From Oscillospiraceae bacterium (lineage in GTDB: Bacteria; Bacillota; Clostridia; Oscillospirales; JAAYXM01), in contig JAFSEA010000027.1 in assembly GCA_017435965.1 (NCBI GenBank), positions 22,694-86,693 on the forward strand: 64,000 nt of DNA, read 5' to 3'. The notes below the pieces were generated by a model. The model was given only the letters and a program-made list of their open reading frames with translations. It made no database searches and was not told the DNA's origin. The translations under genes were made by a program, and so were the position numbers. The stretch's first letter is position 1. Each line of letters starts with the position of its first letter. Positions 55,556 to 63,694 of the stretch are shown here, in pieces.

Positions 55556-55591
55556 GTTAAAATGTGATACAAAATATGTAAAATCTGATAC
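55556..55591 (-). promoter_or_regulatory. Direct-repeat operator before the araC operon
   Basis: TAAAATGTGATAC (55558-55570) and TAAAATCTGATAC (55579-55591), 12 of 13 identical, start 21 bases apart, which is two helical turns and the spacing of AraC half-sites. On the promoter strand the proximal copy ends two bases before the -35. A second instance lies at 57708-57741. Confidence 0.75.
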
Positions 55592-55607
55592 TTGTCTGTT
55601 CTGTGTC

Positions 55608-57644
55608 TTATTCTGCAATAACCAGAGCATAGCCCGAGAAAATATCTTCAGGAACGCAGATTCTTACAGTATCACCCGAAGCCTCAAAGGAAAGCGGAAG
55701 CTCATTTTCAATTTCAGGACTTGCAATACGCACTGTTTTTGGCACAAAACCATCACAAAGCTTTACAGACAACTGAATTTCCGGAGCTTTTACGCCGTCT
55801 TTTGAGAAATCCTTGATAATATCTGTGTGCCAGACAATTCCTTCGTTTTCAGAAACTGTGTTTTTAAGGTTCATAAGGTGAATACTGAGAGCACCGGAAG
55901 TTTTGAATACAGTTGTGATGACATCTTCATTTTCACAAGTGACCGAAAGCTTCGGTTCTTTTACTATACAAGAGAACATTTCTTTAATGAAAGCTCTCTG
56001 TTCTTTTCTCTTTGAAGGTATTGTTTTTCCGGATTCGGGGATTTCCTGCCGACGTTCTGCCCACACCCATTCCTGGAAAAGCTCCATCGGGATTTGCTTG
56101 CTTGTATGTATGATTTTTCCGCTGCCGAAAGCTGTTTCCGAATCTTTTGAAAATGCAACACCTAAGGTATCTGAAAGCTCTTTTTCACTTCTCCGGCTTA
56201 CATCGGACCGCTTTATTGCAAACTGTCCGCTTATAAAGAGAGTTCCGCCACGTCTTACATATTCACCCAAGTTTGCAAGCTCTTCATCGTCAAGTACCAG
56301 AACATCAGGTGCGACTACAATTTTATGACGGCAAAGTTCTTCCACGCTGTCATTTTCCATAACCATATCAACGCCGAGGTTTGAAAAATATGCACCCTGA
56401 AGTCCTGCCATAAGTCGATATGAATATTCATGCGGATCTGCTATGCAATCACGGGTTTTAAGAGAAAAATAGAAGCTCAGATCACGGTATTTTTTCGGCA
56501 TAGTATAATATTTTGAATATTTCTTTTCAAAATCGCGGTAAGGCTTTTCAAGATCGGAAATATCGTGACCTTCGTGTGTTCCCGTATACATCTGCCCCCA
56601 GGAACGAGAAAGTGCCCAGGCAAAGTACACGTTATCGGGGCGATCCGGATAGAAAAGCGACATAGACGGAACACCGCGTCGTTCTGCCGCCGCAAAGCGA
56701 TGGACAGATTCCGCGAAATAGTCGGGATATGATTCCTTCATAACGGAGGAGAAGCAGTTTTCCTGCATTATAACATCCCACATATCCAGGCAACGGTCAA
56801 AAGAATAGAAGGAGTTGTTTTCGCGGAGAACCGTTGAGGCATAGTTCCAGCGCATAAGAGAAACGCCCTCGGACTCATAAAGCCTTGTGAGATCGCGGTA
56901 CATCTCTGCCGTGCTCTCAAACTTAAACATCTTCCACGCAACAAAAACGGGGTCATCATAGTTATTTATAAACTTATCCCAGTTCTCGGGAGACGGAAGA
57001 GTATAGCCCGTTTTTTCAAAGAACTTTTTGCGGCAATGCTCGCAGGCGCAGGCATTTTCTCCAAAAAACTGGATATCGTCATTCATAATACCGTCGATTC
57101 CCGTCTTGCAGATATCCTTCATATGATTGAAATATACCTCGCGGTAGTCCGGGTTATTGAAGCACAGTGCATATGCGCCATAGCGGTTTACAACAGGCTC
57201 ACCTGTTGCGCCGTCTATCTGCAGGAATGTTCTTATATTCTTGCCCTCAATCATAAAATCGGTGGTGAGGAATGGGAAAATTTTCTTCCACGTGTCATAG
57301 CTTACGGGACCGCCTGAGCTATAAGTTGCGCGCATATTCTCAAACTGCTTCCAGCCGTTCGGCGACAGAAAAGCAAAGGTGAGATGTGCGCTTGCGTGCT
57401 CGTGTACACGAAGTCCAACTTTATGGCAGGCAACAACCACCTTGCGGACAGCCTCGATGATTTCCTTCCAATAAGGATAGAAGGTGAATCGGAAATGGGT
57501 TATGCCGAAGTTTTCAACATCGGTCACTCCGTTATCCTTCATCATCTGCGCCTGACGGTCAAAATCCTCTTGTGTATATTTAAAAATCTGCTCATCATTG
57601 AGCCAGAACCAGCTTAAATTTGCATCCCATAAATTCTTTTGCAT
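55608..57644 (-). CDS. Putative TIM-barrel glycoside hydrolase (GH42-like with trimerisation-like domain)
   Basis: A 678-residue cytosolic protein. The N-terminal part (1 to about 390) has a TIM-barrel look: WFWLNDEQ at the start, GVTDVENFGITHFRF, VACHKVGLRVHEHASAHLTFAF, and ICKTGIDGIMNDDIQFFGENACACEHCRKKFFEKTGY near 195-230, where the Asp-Asp and the Cys-rich loop are seen in many GH42-like and DUF-type glycosidases. From about 450 a Rossmann-like region (VAPDVLVLDDEELANLGEYVRRGGTLFISG) matches the beta-galactosidase trimerisation domain. The start is set at 57644 (MQKNLWDANLSWFW): GGGTGG is 9 bases upstream. It has its own promoter bearing the direct-repeat element. Substrate unknown. Confidence 0.78.
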   Translation of the reverse strand: MQKNLWDANLSWFWLNDEQIFKYTQEDFDRQAQMMKDNGVTDVENFGITHFRFTFYPYWKEIIEAVRKVVVACHKVGLRVHEHASAHLTFAFLSPNGWKQFENMRATYSSGGPVSYDTWKKIFPFLTTDFMIEGKNIRTFLQIDGATGEPVVNRYGAYALCFNNPDYREVYFNHMKDICKTGIDGIMNDDIQFFGENACACEHCRKKFFEKTGYTLPSPENWDKFINNYDDPVFVAWKMFKFESTAEMYRDLTRLYESEGVSLMRWNYASTVLRENNSFYSFDRCLDMWDVIMQENCFSSVMKESYPDYFAESVHRFAAAERRGVPSMSLFYPDRPDNVYFAWALSRSWGQMYTGTHEGHDISDLEKPYRDFEKKYSKYYTMPKKYRDLSFYFSLKTRDCIADPHEYSYRLMAGLQGAYFSNLGVDMVMENDSVEELCRHKIVVAPDVLVLDDEELANLGEYVRRGGTLFISGQFAIKRSDVSRRSEKELSDTLGVAFSKDSETAFGSGKIIHTSKQIPMELFQEWVWAERRQEIPESGKTIPSKRKEQRAFIKEMFSCIVKEPKLSVTCENEDVITTVFKTSGALSIHLMNLKNTVSENEGIVWHTDIIKDFSKDGVKAPEIQLSVKLCDGFVPKTVRIASPEIENELPLSFEASGDTVRICVPEDIFSGYALVIAE

Positions 57645-57676
57645 ACAACACATCCACCCTTGCAATTTTTTACTAC

Positions 57677-57705
57677 ATTGTAGCATAAGTTTTCTCTTGT
57701 GTCAC
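57677..57705 (-). promoter_or_regulatory. Promoter of the glycosidase gene
   Basis: On the minus strand GTGACA (57700-57705), a 17-base spacer and TACAAT (57677-57682). Transcription would start near 57670, leaving a short leader of about 26 bases. The proximal direct repeat ends two bases upstream of the -35. Confidence 0.82.
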
Positions 57706-57741
57706 GGTAAAATATGATACAAAACCTTCAAAATGAGATTT
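57706..57741 (-). promoter_or_regulatory. Direct-repeat operator before the glycosidase gene
   Basis: TAAAATATGATAC (57708-57720) and the weaker CAAAATGAGATTT (57729-57741, 9 of 13 matches to the araC-site copy) again begin 21 bases apart. The 25-base block including the -35 (57700-57724) is 23 of 25 identical to 55550-55574. The distal copy overlaps the 5' end of the eda-gene neighbourhood but lies outside its coding region. Confidence 0.72.
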
Positions 57742-57765
57742 TTTACGAATATGACAATCCCGGTT

Positions 57766-58425
57766 TTAAGATTGAAATTTTTTTATCGCCATCACATACT
57801 TTTTTGCAAGTTCCTCTATTTTTGCAAAGTTGTTATTGCGTATTTTTTCCTTATCTACAATATTCGTACCTATTCCAAATCCGCAACATCCCACCTTAAA
57901 GTACTCTTCCATATTACTTTCATCTACTCCGCCAACGCCAAGAAGTCTGACATGAGAAAGAGGAGCTTTCACAGCCTTGACATAACCTGCACCTATATTG
58001 GCAACAGGAAAAAGCTTGACAAAATCCGCACCTGCCCTGTGAGCCGTTTGAATTTCCGTGGGGGTGAATGCACCCGGAATTGATACCATTCCCAGTTCGT
58101 TTGTTTCTCTTATTACTTCTGCATTTGTATCAGGAGATATTATGAAGCTGCCACCTGCCTCATGAGTAAGTTTTACCTGTGCCTCAGTAAGCACCGTTCC
58201 TGCACCGACTGTCATCTCCCCTTCAAAGCTTTTTGATATAAGAGAAATTTTTTCGGCAACAGCTTCATCACTTTCTTTTCCGTCAGCACTAAAGGTTACT
58301 TCAATCAAGCGTATTCCGCCATCATGCATAGCCTGCACGAGAGGAATGATTTTAGCCTTTTCAACATTGCGAACTATAACAATTATCTTTTCTTCGATAA
58401 TTTTTTGTATCACTTCATTTTTCAT
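57766..58425 (-). CDS. eda: KDPG/KHG aldolase
   Basis: Class I aldolase that splits 2-keto-3-deoxy-6-phosphogluconate or 4-hydroxy-2-oxoglutarate to pyruvate and an aldehyde, in the cytosol. The 219-residue protein has VIVRNVEKAKIIPLVQAM, GGIRLIEVTF with the catalytic Glu near residue 42, GAGTVLT near 74, and GADFVKLFPVANIGAGYVKAVK with the Schiff-base Lys near 134. It follows the sialidase-AraC fusion gene after 24 bases, in the same operon. KDPG is the end product of unsaturated-uronate breakdown, so the enzyme fits a polysaccharide lyase locus; no kdgK was seen in the window. Confidence 0.95.
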   Translation of the reverse strand: MKNEVIQKIIEEKIIVIVRNVEKAKIIPLVQAMHDGGIRLIEVTFSADGKESDEAVAEKISLISKSFEGEMTVGAGTVLTEAQVKLTHEAGGSFIISPDTNAEVIRETNELGMVSIPGAFTPTEIQTAHRAGADFVKLFPVANIGAGYVKAVKAPLSHVRLLGVGGVDESNMEEYFKVGCCGFGIGTNIVDKEKIRNNNFAKIEELAKKYVMAIKKFQS

Positions 58426-58449
58426 ACCGTTCCCCCATTTTAATCTTGG

Positions 58450-60111
58450 TTAAATCCTCTTCAGTTCTCTGTATGCGGATGGTGAAACACCTTCAGCCTC
58501 TTTGAATATTTTAGAGAAATAACTGTCACTGCCAAAACCGCAAAGCCCGGTAATTTCGCTTATTTTTTTATCCGTGTTTACAAGAAGCTTTTTTGCGTAT
58601 GTTATCTTGAGCTCTTTCTTGTAATCGCCGATGGTTATTCCCGTCGTCTTTTTGAACAGATGACACATATAATGCATACTTATTCCGATTATTTTTGCCA
58701 TATCTCCGACAGAAATATCTTCCGAAATATTTTCTTCTGCAATTCGCTTGATTTCATCGACAACGGGGGCTTCATTCTTATCTGAATCGGTCACGGAACG
58801 GACAAGTTCAATAATTGAATGAATAGTCTTTTTTCTGTCCGCCCCATCCGAGTCAAGGTGTTCGATAAGCTCGTCAAGCTTTGTAACATCAAGCATCTGC
58901 ATATTGATACAGTTAATTTGATAATGGTCAAAAATGAAAGAAACCACTTCACCATTGCTTTTGTCAAAAAGTCTTTCTGTCAATTCTCCCACGGAAAAGC
59001 GTTTTGCCTCTTCAAACGGATTTTTATCTTCATATGCGTATTTTCCCAATTTTGAAATGATGCACTTAAGGCGGCTGTTTGGGTTAACAAGCTTGCCGCT
59101 GATTATGTCTTCTTCTGTTATTTTTGCATATAAAATTTCTCTCGCCGATGCATATACCTTATCCATACTGTCAAGATAGTTTCCTCTTTCTCTGTCATAA
59201 GTTATATAGATATATCCATCATCAGCTTCTTTTGCATCGGGATATGAAACATTTGTTCGTTCATCAATGAGAAGTTTATACTTCCATGTTTTGCACTCGT
59301 CTTCTGAAAGCATTGCAGTAAGATGGCTTCTGCCTGTAAAGTTAAAATGATTAACAAGAAGAATTCTTCCTGATTTTAAACGCGTTATAAAAAAGCGCGA
59401 GCAAGGTCCGCCAAGCTTTGAATCCTCACCTTTAGTCCATGTCTTACCACGGTCAAATGAGTATGAAACACCTATTCCGTAGGTTGTTCTTATAAACATT
59501 GCAAGCCTTCCGTCAAGAAGTTCAATGATTTTATGTTCGTCAGCCGATCTCTTATCTATTTCTGCTCCGCCTAACTTCACAAAACTTTTGCCGTTATCTA
59601 TTGATTTATAAGCAAATGGTCTTCTGTCCGAGTCTTCCTCAGGTGCTCTTCCCTCGACCGTGCTGAGATATGATGGCCATACACTTATCGGAAAAAGCCA
59701 CTCTCCACTCGACAGGACACAGGGTTTATTCATCATAACATCTTTGCCTATCTTGAAAACTTCACTCCAAGAAAGCTCATCCGCATCCGGATTATCGCAA
59801 ACGACTCCGTATACAGCAATATCAGGTGCACAAGACCATGTAAACCAAAGTCTTCCCAGAGGGTCAATCCAAAGGCATGAATCAAAGCATCTATAATTTT
59901 CTTTAAATGCTGCCGCAATAGGTTCACCAAATTCTTTGCCATCATCAGATCTTAATAAAACAACAAAATTATTCAATTCTTCCTTTACTCCTCCGGAATA
60001 AAAAGTTGAATAAATCCTTCCACCTGAAGTTACCTCGATTCCCGGTATTCCTTGCCACATTCTGTATGAAGAACCAAACTTCTGTAATTCATTTTTATCT
60101 GTTATAAGCAT
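58450..60111 (-). CDS. Sialidase-like propeller fused to an AraC DNA-binding domain
   Basis: A 553-residue protein without signal peptide. Residues 10-340 form a sialidase/BNR-type beta-propeller with four Asp-box-like motifs: RSDDGKEF (54-61), SIDNGKSF (170-177), SFDRGKTW (218-225) and SEDECKTW (269-276), and the family opening MWQGIPGIEVTSGGRIYSTFYSGG. In true sialidases the opening contains Arg-Ile-Pro; here it is Gly-Ile-Pro, so catalysis as a sialidase is doubtful. Residues about 445-553 are a complete AraC helix-turn-helix pair (DISVGDMAKIIGISMHYMCHLFKKTTGITIGDYKK.., KISEITGLCGFGSDSYFSKIFKEAEGVSPSAYRELK). It probably senses a sugar with the propeller and controls transcription. First gene of the eda operon. 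Confidence 0.82.
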   Translation of the reverse strand: MLITDKNELQKFGSSYRMWQGIPGIEVTSGGRIYSTFYSGGVKEELNNFVVLLRSDDGKEFGEPIAAAFKENYRCFDSCLWIDPLGRLWFTWSCAPDIAVYGVVCDNPDADELSWSEVFKIGKDVMMNKPCVLSSGEWLFPISVWPSYLSTVEGRAPEEDSDRRPFAYKSIDNGKSFVKLGGAEIDKRSADEHKIIELLDGRLAMFIRTTYGIGVSYSFDRGKTWTKGEDSKLGGPCSRFFITRLKSGRILLVNHFNFTGRSHLTAMLSEDECKTWKYKLLIDERTNVSYPDAKEADDGYIYITYDRERGNYLDSMDKVYASAREILYAKITEEDIISGKLVNPNSRLKCIISKLGKYAYEDKNPFEEAKRFSVGELTERLFDKSNGEVVSFIFDHYQINCINMQMLDVTKLDELIEHLDSDGADRKKTIHSIIELVRSVTDSDKNEAPVVDEIKRIAEENISEDISVGDMAKIIGISMHYMCHLFKKTTGITIGDYKKELKITYAKKLLVNTDKKISEITGLCGFGSDSYFSKIFKEAEGVSPSAYRELKRI

Positions 60112-60140
60112 TTTTCAGACCCCTTTTACTTTTTTATTTA

Positions 60141-60173
60141 ATTATATCAAAGAATATCAGGAAACGATATAAT
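60141..60173. repeat. Inverted repeat in the divergent control region
   Basis: ATTATATC (60141-60148) and GATATAAT (60166-60173) are perfect inverse copies 17 bases apart in the 160-base gap between the sialidase-AraC gene (minus) and the phosphohexomutase gene (plus). The left arm on the minus strand supplies the only good -10 (TATAAT) for the sialidase-AraC gene. It may be an operator or two facing promoters. Confidence 0.45.
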
Positions 60174-60203
60174 AATTTTGCTTTTTCAACAGATGTAAAA
60201 TTA

Positions 60204-60232
60204 TTGATTATTACCGGCATCCGTGCTACAAT
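60204..60232 (+). promoter_or_regulatory. Sigma-A promoter of the phosphohexomutase gene
   Basis: TTGATT (60204-60209) and TACAAT (60227-60232) with a 17-base spacer; transcription would begin near 60239, with a leader of about 32 bases that includes CGGAGG. Confidence 0.75.
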
Positions 60233-60270
60233 GTTAAGTATGAATTTAAAATGAATCGGAGGAATATAAA

Positions 60271-61776
60271 ATGGATTATCAGAAGCTTCGCAACGGCAGC
60301 GACATCAGAGGTGTTGCGCTCGACGGAATTGAAGGTCAGCCCATAACTCTTACAGAAAAGGTATGTCGTGATATCGGTCGCGGTTTTGCTCTCTGGATTA
60401 TGAAAAAAAGCGGAAAGGACGAAAATATCCGTGTTTCTGTAGGTCGTGACTCACGCCTTTCCGGTGAAAAGCTCTCAGGCTGGCTCTGCTCCGCTATGGC
60501 AGCGGAAGGCATCAAGGTCACCGACTTTGGTATGGCAAGTACCCCTGCAATGTTTATGTCCACTATCACCGAGGGTTATGAATTTGACGGCTCTGTTATG
60601 ATTACTGCAAGCCACCTCCCCTTTAACCGCAACGGATTTAAGTTCTTCACAGCCGGCGGCGGTCTTGAAGGATCGGATATTAAGGAAATCCTCGCCTATG
60701 CAGAGAGCAATGAGAAAACCGGACTTTGTGGCGGTGAAATCGTAACAGGCGAGTTTATGGATACATATTCAAAAATTCTTGCCGACAAGATAAGAAGTGC
60801 AACAGGTCTTGAAAAGCCTCTTGAAGGCTTCAAGATTGTTGTGGATGCAGGAAATGGTGCAGGTGGCTTCTATGTTGATAAAGTGCTTGCTCCCCTCGGT
60901 GCCGACACAAGAGGAAGCCGATTCCTCGAGCCCGACGGTTCTTTCCCCAACCACATCCCCAACCCCGAAAACAAAGAGGCAATGGAAAGCATCACAGAAG
61001 CAGTACGTGAAGTCGGTGCTGATTTCGGAATTATATTCGATACAGACGTTGACCGTGCAGGTGCAGTTCTTTCCGATGGAAGTGAACTCAATCGCAACCG
61101 CATTATAGCAATGCTTTCTGCGATTCTTCTCCGTGAGCATCCCGGCACAACCATCGTTACAGACTCCATCACCTCAACGGGGCTTGCAAAGTTCATTGAG
61201 GAAAAGGGCGGAGTTCATCACCGCTTCAAGCGCGGCTACAGAAATGTTATAAACGAATCAATCCGTCTCAACAACGAAGGAAAAGACAGTCAGCTTGCAA
61301 TTGAGACCTCGGGTCACGGTGCATTTAAAGAAAACTATTTCCTCGACGACGGCGCATACATCGTTACAAAGCTCCTCATTGAGCTTGCACGGGGAAAGAG
61401 CGAGGGATATACACTTGAATCTCTCATCGCTTCTCTTGAAGAGCCTGCAGAGAGTGTTGAATTCCGCATGAACATTCTTCTTGATGATTTTAAGGCATAT
61501 GGTCAGTCGGTTATTGATGAGCTTACTGCATATGCAGAGAAGAAAGACAGCTGGTCACTTGCTCCGTCAAACTTTGAGGGTGTTCGTGTAAACCTTGATG
61601 AAAATCACGGCAACGGTTGGTTCTTACTACGCTTATCTCTCCACGATCCGCTTCTTCCCCTCAACATTGAGAGCAACGAAGTCGGCGGTGCAAAGAAGAT
61701 TGCAAAAGAGCTTTCAGAATTTATTGCAAGCTATGACAAGCTTGACAAGGCAGCACTTATTGATTTTTCAAAATAA
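60271..61776 (+). CDS. Phosphohexomutase (phosphomannomutase/phosphoglucomutase family)
   Basis: Cytosolic enzyme interconverting hexose 1- and 6-phosphates. The 501-residue protein has the four-domain alpha-D-phosphohexomutase plan: VSVGRDSRLSGEKL near residue 55, the phosphoserine loop MITASHLPFNRNGFKFF near 110 (TASHxPxxxNG), the metal loop FDTDVDRAGAV near 260 (DxDxDR), and the sugar loop IETSGHGAFKENYFLDDGAY near 345. The Leu and Phe in TASHLPF differ from the common TASHNPxE/D form and mark the PMM/PGM subgroup with plant-like and Treponema relatives. CGGAGG is placed normally before the ATG. It is followed after 15 bases by a peptidase-like gene. Glucose or mannose preference cannot be decided. 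Confidence 0.9.
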   Translation: MDYQKLRNGSDIRGVALDGIEGQPITLTEKVCRDIGRGFALWIMKKSGKDENIRVSVGRDSRLSGEKLSGWLCSAMAAEGIKVTDFGMASTPAMFMSTITEGYEFDGSVMITASHLPFNRNGFKFFTAGGGLEGSDIKEILAYAESNEKTGLCGGEIVTGEFMDTYSKILADKIRSATGLEKPLEGFKIVVDAGNGAGGFYVDKVLAPLGADTRGSRFLEPDGSFPNHIPNPENKEAMESITEAVREVGADFGIIFDTDVDRAGAVLSDGSELNRNRIIAMLSAILLREHPGTTIVTDSITSTGLAKFIEEKGGVHHRFKRGYRNVINESIRLNNEGKDSQLAIETSGHGAFKENYFLDDGAYIVTKLLIELARGKSEGYTLESLIASLEEPAESVEFRMNILLDDFKAYGQSVIDELTAYAEKKDSWSLAPSNFEGVRVNLDENHGNGWFLLRLSLHDPLLPLNIESNEVGGAKKIAKELSEFIASYDKLDKAALIDFSK

Positions 61777-61791
61777 CAAAGGGGTGATTTT

Positions 61792-63648
61792 ATGACTCTC
61801 AAACATTCACCCAAAGAGGAGCTTCGGATGTTTTATGAAACAGCCGACACGGATTGGATAGTCCGTGAGAGCAAAAAGCTCAACACCATTGAAGAGGGTC
61901 AGACTTTCAAGGAGTATGAAGAGTCTGCGAGATATGTGTATGACCTTCTCAAAAGTGAAGGCTTTGATGCGGAGCTTCTCACCTTTCCTGCCGACGGAAA
62001 AACCGTTTATCAGGACAAGCGCACTCCCCTTGCCTGGTCTGCAACAAGAGGAAAACTTACGGTCATAAGCTCTCCCATTGAATTTGAAAACCCCGTTATT
62101 GCCGATTTTGAGAAGATGCCCATTTCTCTTGTGAAACACTCGGTGTCAACTCCCGAAGGCGGAATCAAGGCACGACTTGTGTCGGAGGATGCGATGAAGA
62201 CGGGGGCAGATTGCAAAGATGCAATGATTCTTTTAAATCCCACCACCCGTGCAAGGTCTCCGATTATCACAGAGCTCCTTGACCGTGGTGCAATCGGATA
62301 TGTAAGCTCACACCTTCCCGGTGCGAAGGACACCCCCGACTGCATAGAGTGGCAGAATGCCGCAACGGATGATACCATGCATTGGCACGTTCAATGCGAG
62401 GATCGTGATTTTATAGGTTTTTCCGTATCTCCCCGAATCGGCAGAAAGCTTCACGATGCGCTGAAATGCGGAAGCGTTGAAGTTCTTGTTGAGTCCGACG
62501 GAAAAAGATATGAGGACGAAATCCACGCAGTTTCGGCTCTTATCCCCGGAAAGAGAAAAGAAGAAATCTGGATGATCGCCCATCTCTATGAGCCTTTTAT
62601 TGCCGACAATTCCGCAAGCGTCATTATGGAAATTGCCGCAGTAAAGCATATACAGAAGCTCATAGCCGAAGGTGTTCTTCCCGAGCTTGAATATTCAATC
62701 CGTCTTGTTTTTGCCATGGAGCTTTACGGTTATGCCGCTATAGCAGAGTATTTGGGAGGTAACTTAAGCGATAAAGTTATCGGAGGTATGAACATAGATG
62801 TTCCGCCGATAGAGAAAACGGACAAGGATTTTACAATCCATCTTTCCCCATTCTCTTCTCCGTTTTTGGGAAATTGTATTCTGCACTATGCCCTCGATAA
62901 CTATATAAAAACCTTCCCCAAAACGGAAACGATAGTCAGCCGCACATATTTTTATTGTGACGATGCTTTCCTCGGTGACTCAACTGTTGGCGTTCCCATT
63001 GTGTGGGCAGAGCATCAGGCAGATGACTATCATCACAATTCCATCCAGTCAAACGATTTCCTTGACGAGGAGAAAACACACAGGGTATACACGCTTTATG
63101 CGTTGTGGCTTTACCGAATGGCAACCTGCCGTGCAGAGTATATTCCCGAATATCTTGAAAGTGCAATAAAGTTTGCAAACGAGAGAGTTGAAACGGCACT
63201 TTCAAATGAAGGCTCTGTCTCAACTGAAAAAATATCACACTTTATTGAGGCAGAACGTTCACACATTCTTGATTTTAAGCGAATTGCCGATATCCCCGAA
63301 ATTGATGTTGCGGCAAGTAAAGTCTCATCTGTGAAAGAGCCGACGGTGCCTGTTGAAGATTTTCCGGCACTCCAAAAAGCCGCAAAAATCATTGCACGAC
63401 GTGCCGTTACGGGATTCCCCCACGACCTTATCCGTGTTCCGAAAAGTGAAAGAAAATTTCTTCCCGATACTGTTCTTTACGGACCTTTCGGACTTATACT
63501 TTCTGCCATGGACGGAAAAACAGACCTCCGCACACTTATTCTCCGTTCAATGTGGGAATGCGGAAAACCCGTCACGGAAGAAGCTGTCGACGGATACATT
63601 GATGCAATAAAGTATCTTTCAAAATACGGATATATTGAGATTATATAG
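61792..63648 (+). CDS. M28/DUF4910-like peptidase with C-terminal winged-helix-like end
   Basis: A 618-residue protein without signal peptide. Residues about 90-240 look like a PA-type insert (ILLNPTTRARSPIITELLDRGAIGYVS). The metallopeptidase core follows: LIPGKRKEEIWMIAHLYEPFIADNSASVIMEIA (about 247-280) with His and Asp-Asn in the metal positions of family M28, IRLVFAMELYGYAAIAEY (Glu near 305) and GVPIVWAEHQADDYHHNSIQSNDFLD (about 405-430) with the later His and Asp. The end, from about 560 (LSAMDGKTDLRTLILRSMWECGKPVTEEAVDGYIDAIKYLSKYGYIEI), resembles the winged helix of DUF4910/HTH_47 and PqqD-like domains. It is 15 bases after the phosphohexomutase gene with AAAGGGGTG. Aminopeptidase activity is probable, not certain. 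Confidence 0.75.
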   Translation: MTLKHSPKEELRMFYETADTDWIVRESKKLNTIEEGQTFKEYEESARYVYDLLKSEGFDAELLTFPADGKTVYQDKRTPLAWSATRGKLTVISSPIEFENPVIADFEKMPISLVKHSVSTPEGGIKARLVSEDAMKTGADCKDAMILLNPTTRARSPIITELLDRGAIGYVSSHLPGAKDTPDCIEWQNAATDDTMHWHVQCEDRDFIGFSVSPRIGRKLHDALKCGSVEVLVESDGKRYEDEIHAVSALIPGKRKEEIWMIAHLYEPFIADNSASVIMEIAAVKHIQKLIAEGVLPELEYSIRLVFAMELYGYAAIAEYLGGNLSDKVIGGMNIDVPPIEKTDKDFTIHLSPFSSPFLGNCILHYALDNYIKTFPKTETIVSRTYFYCDDAFLGDSTVGVPIVWAEHQADDYHHNSIQSNDFLDEEKTHRVYTLYALWLYRMATCRAEYIPEYLESAIKFANERVETALSNEGSVSTEKISHFIEAERSHILDFKRIADIPEIDVAASKVSSVKEPTVPVEDFPALQKAAKIIARRAVTGFPHDLIRVPKSERKFLPDTVLYGPFGLILSAMDGKTDLRTLILRSMWECGKPVTEEAVDGYIDAIKYLSKYGYIEII

Positions 63649-63654
63649 AAAAAT

Positions 63655-63684
63655 ATGCCATTGGAATTCCAATGGCATTTTTTC
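63655..63684. terminator. Bidirectional terminator
   Basis: ATGCCATTGGAATTCCAATGGCAT (63655-63678) is a perfect 24-base palindrome, followed by TTTTTTC on the plus strand and preceded by AAAAAT, so it can end both the peptidase gene and the convergent radC. Confidence 0.88.
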
Positions 63685-63694
63685 ATCATTTTCA

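Noticed and set aside
58450..60111. Call of a functional exo-sialidase
   Set aside because: The opening Arg of the Arg-Ile-Pro motif is Gly, there is no signal peptide, and an AraC domain follows; a sensor role is more consistent.
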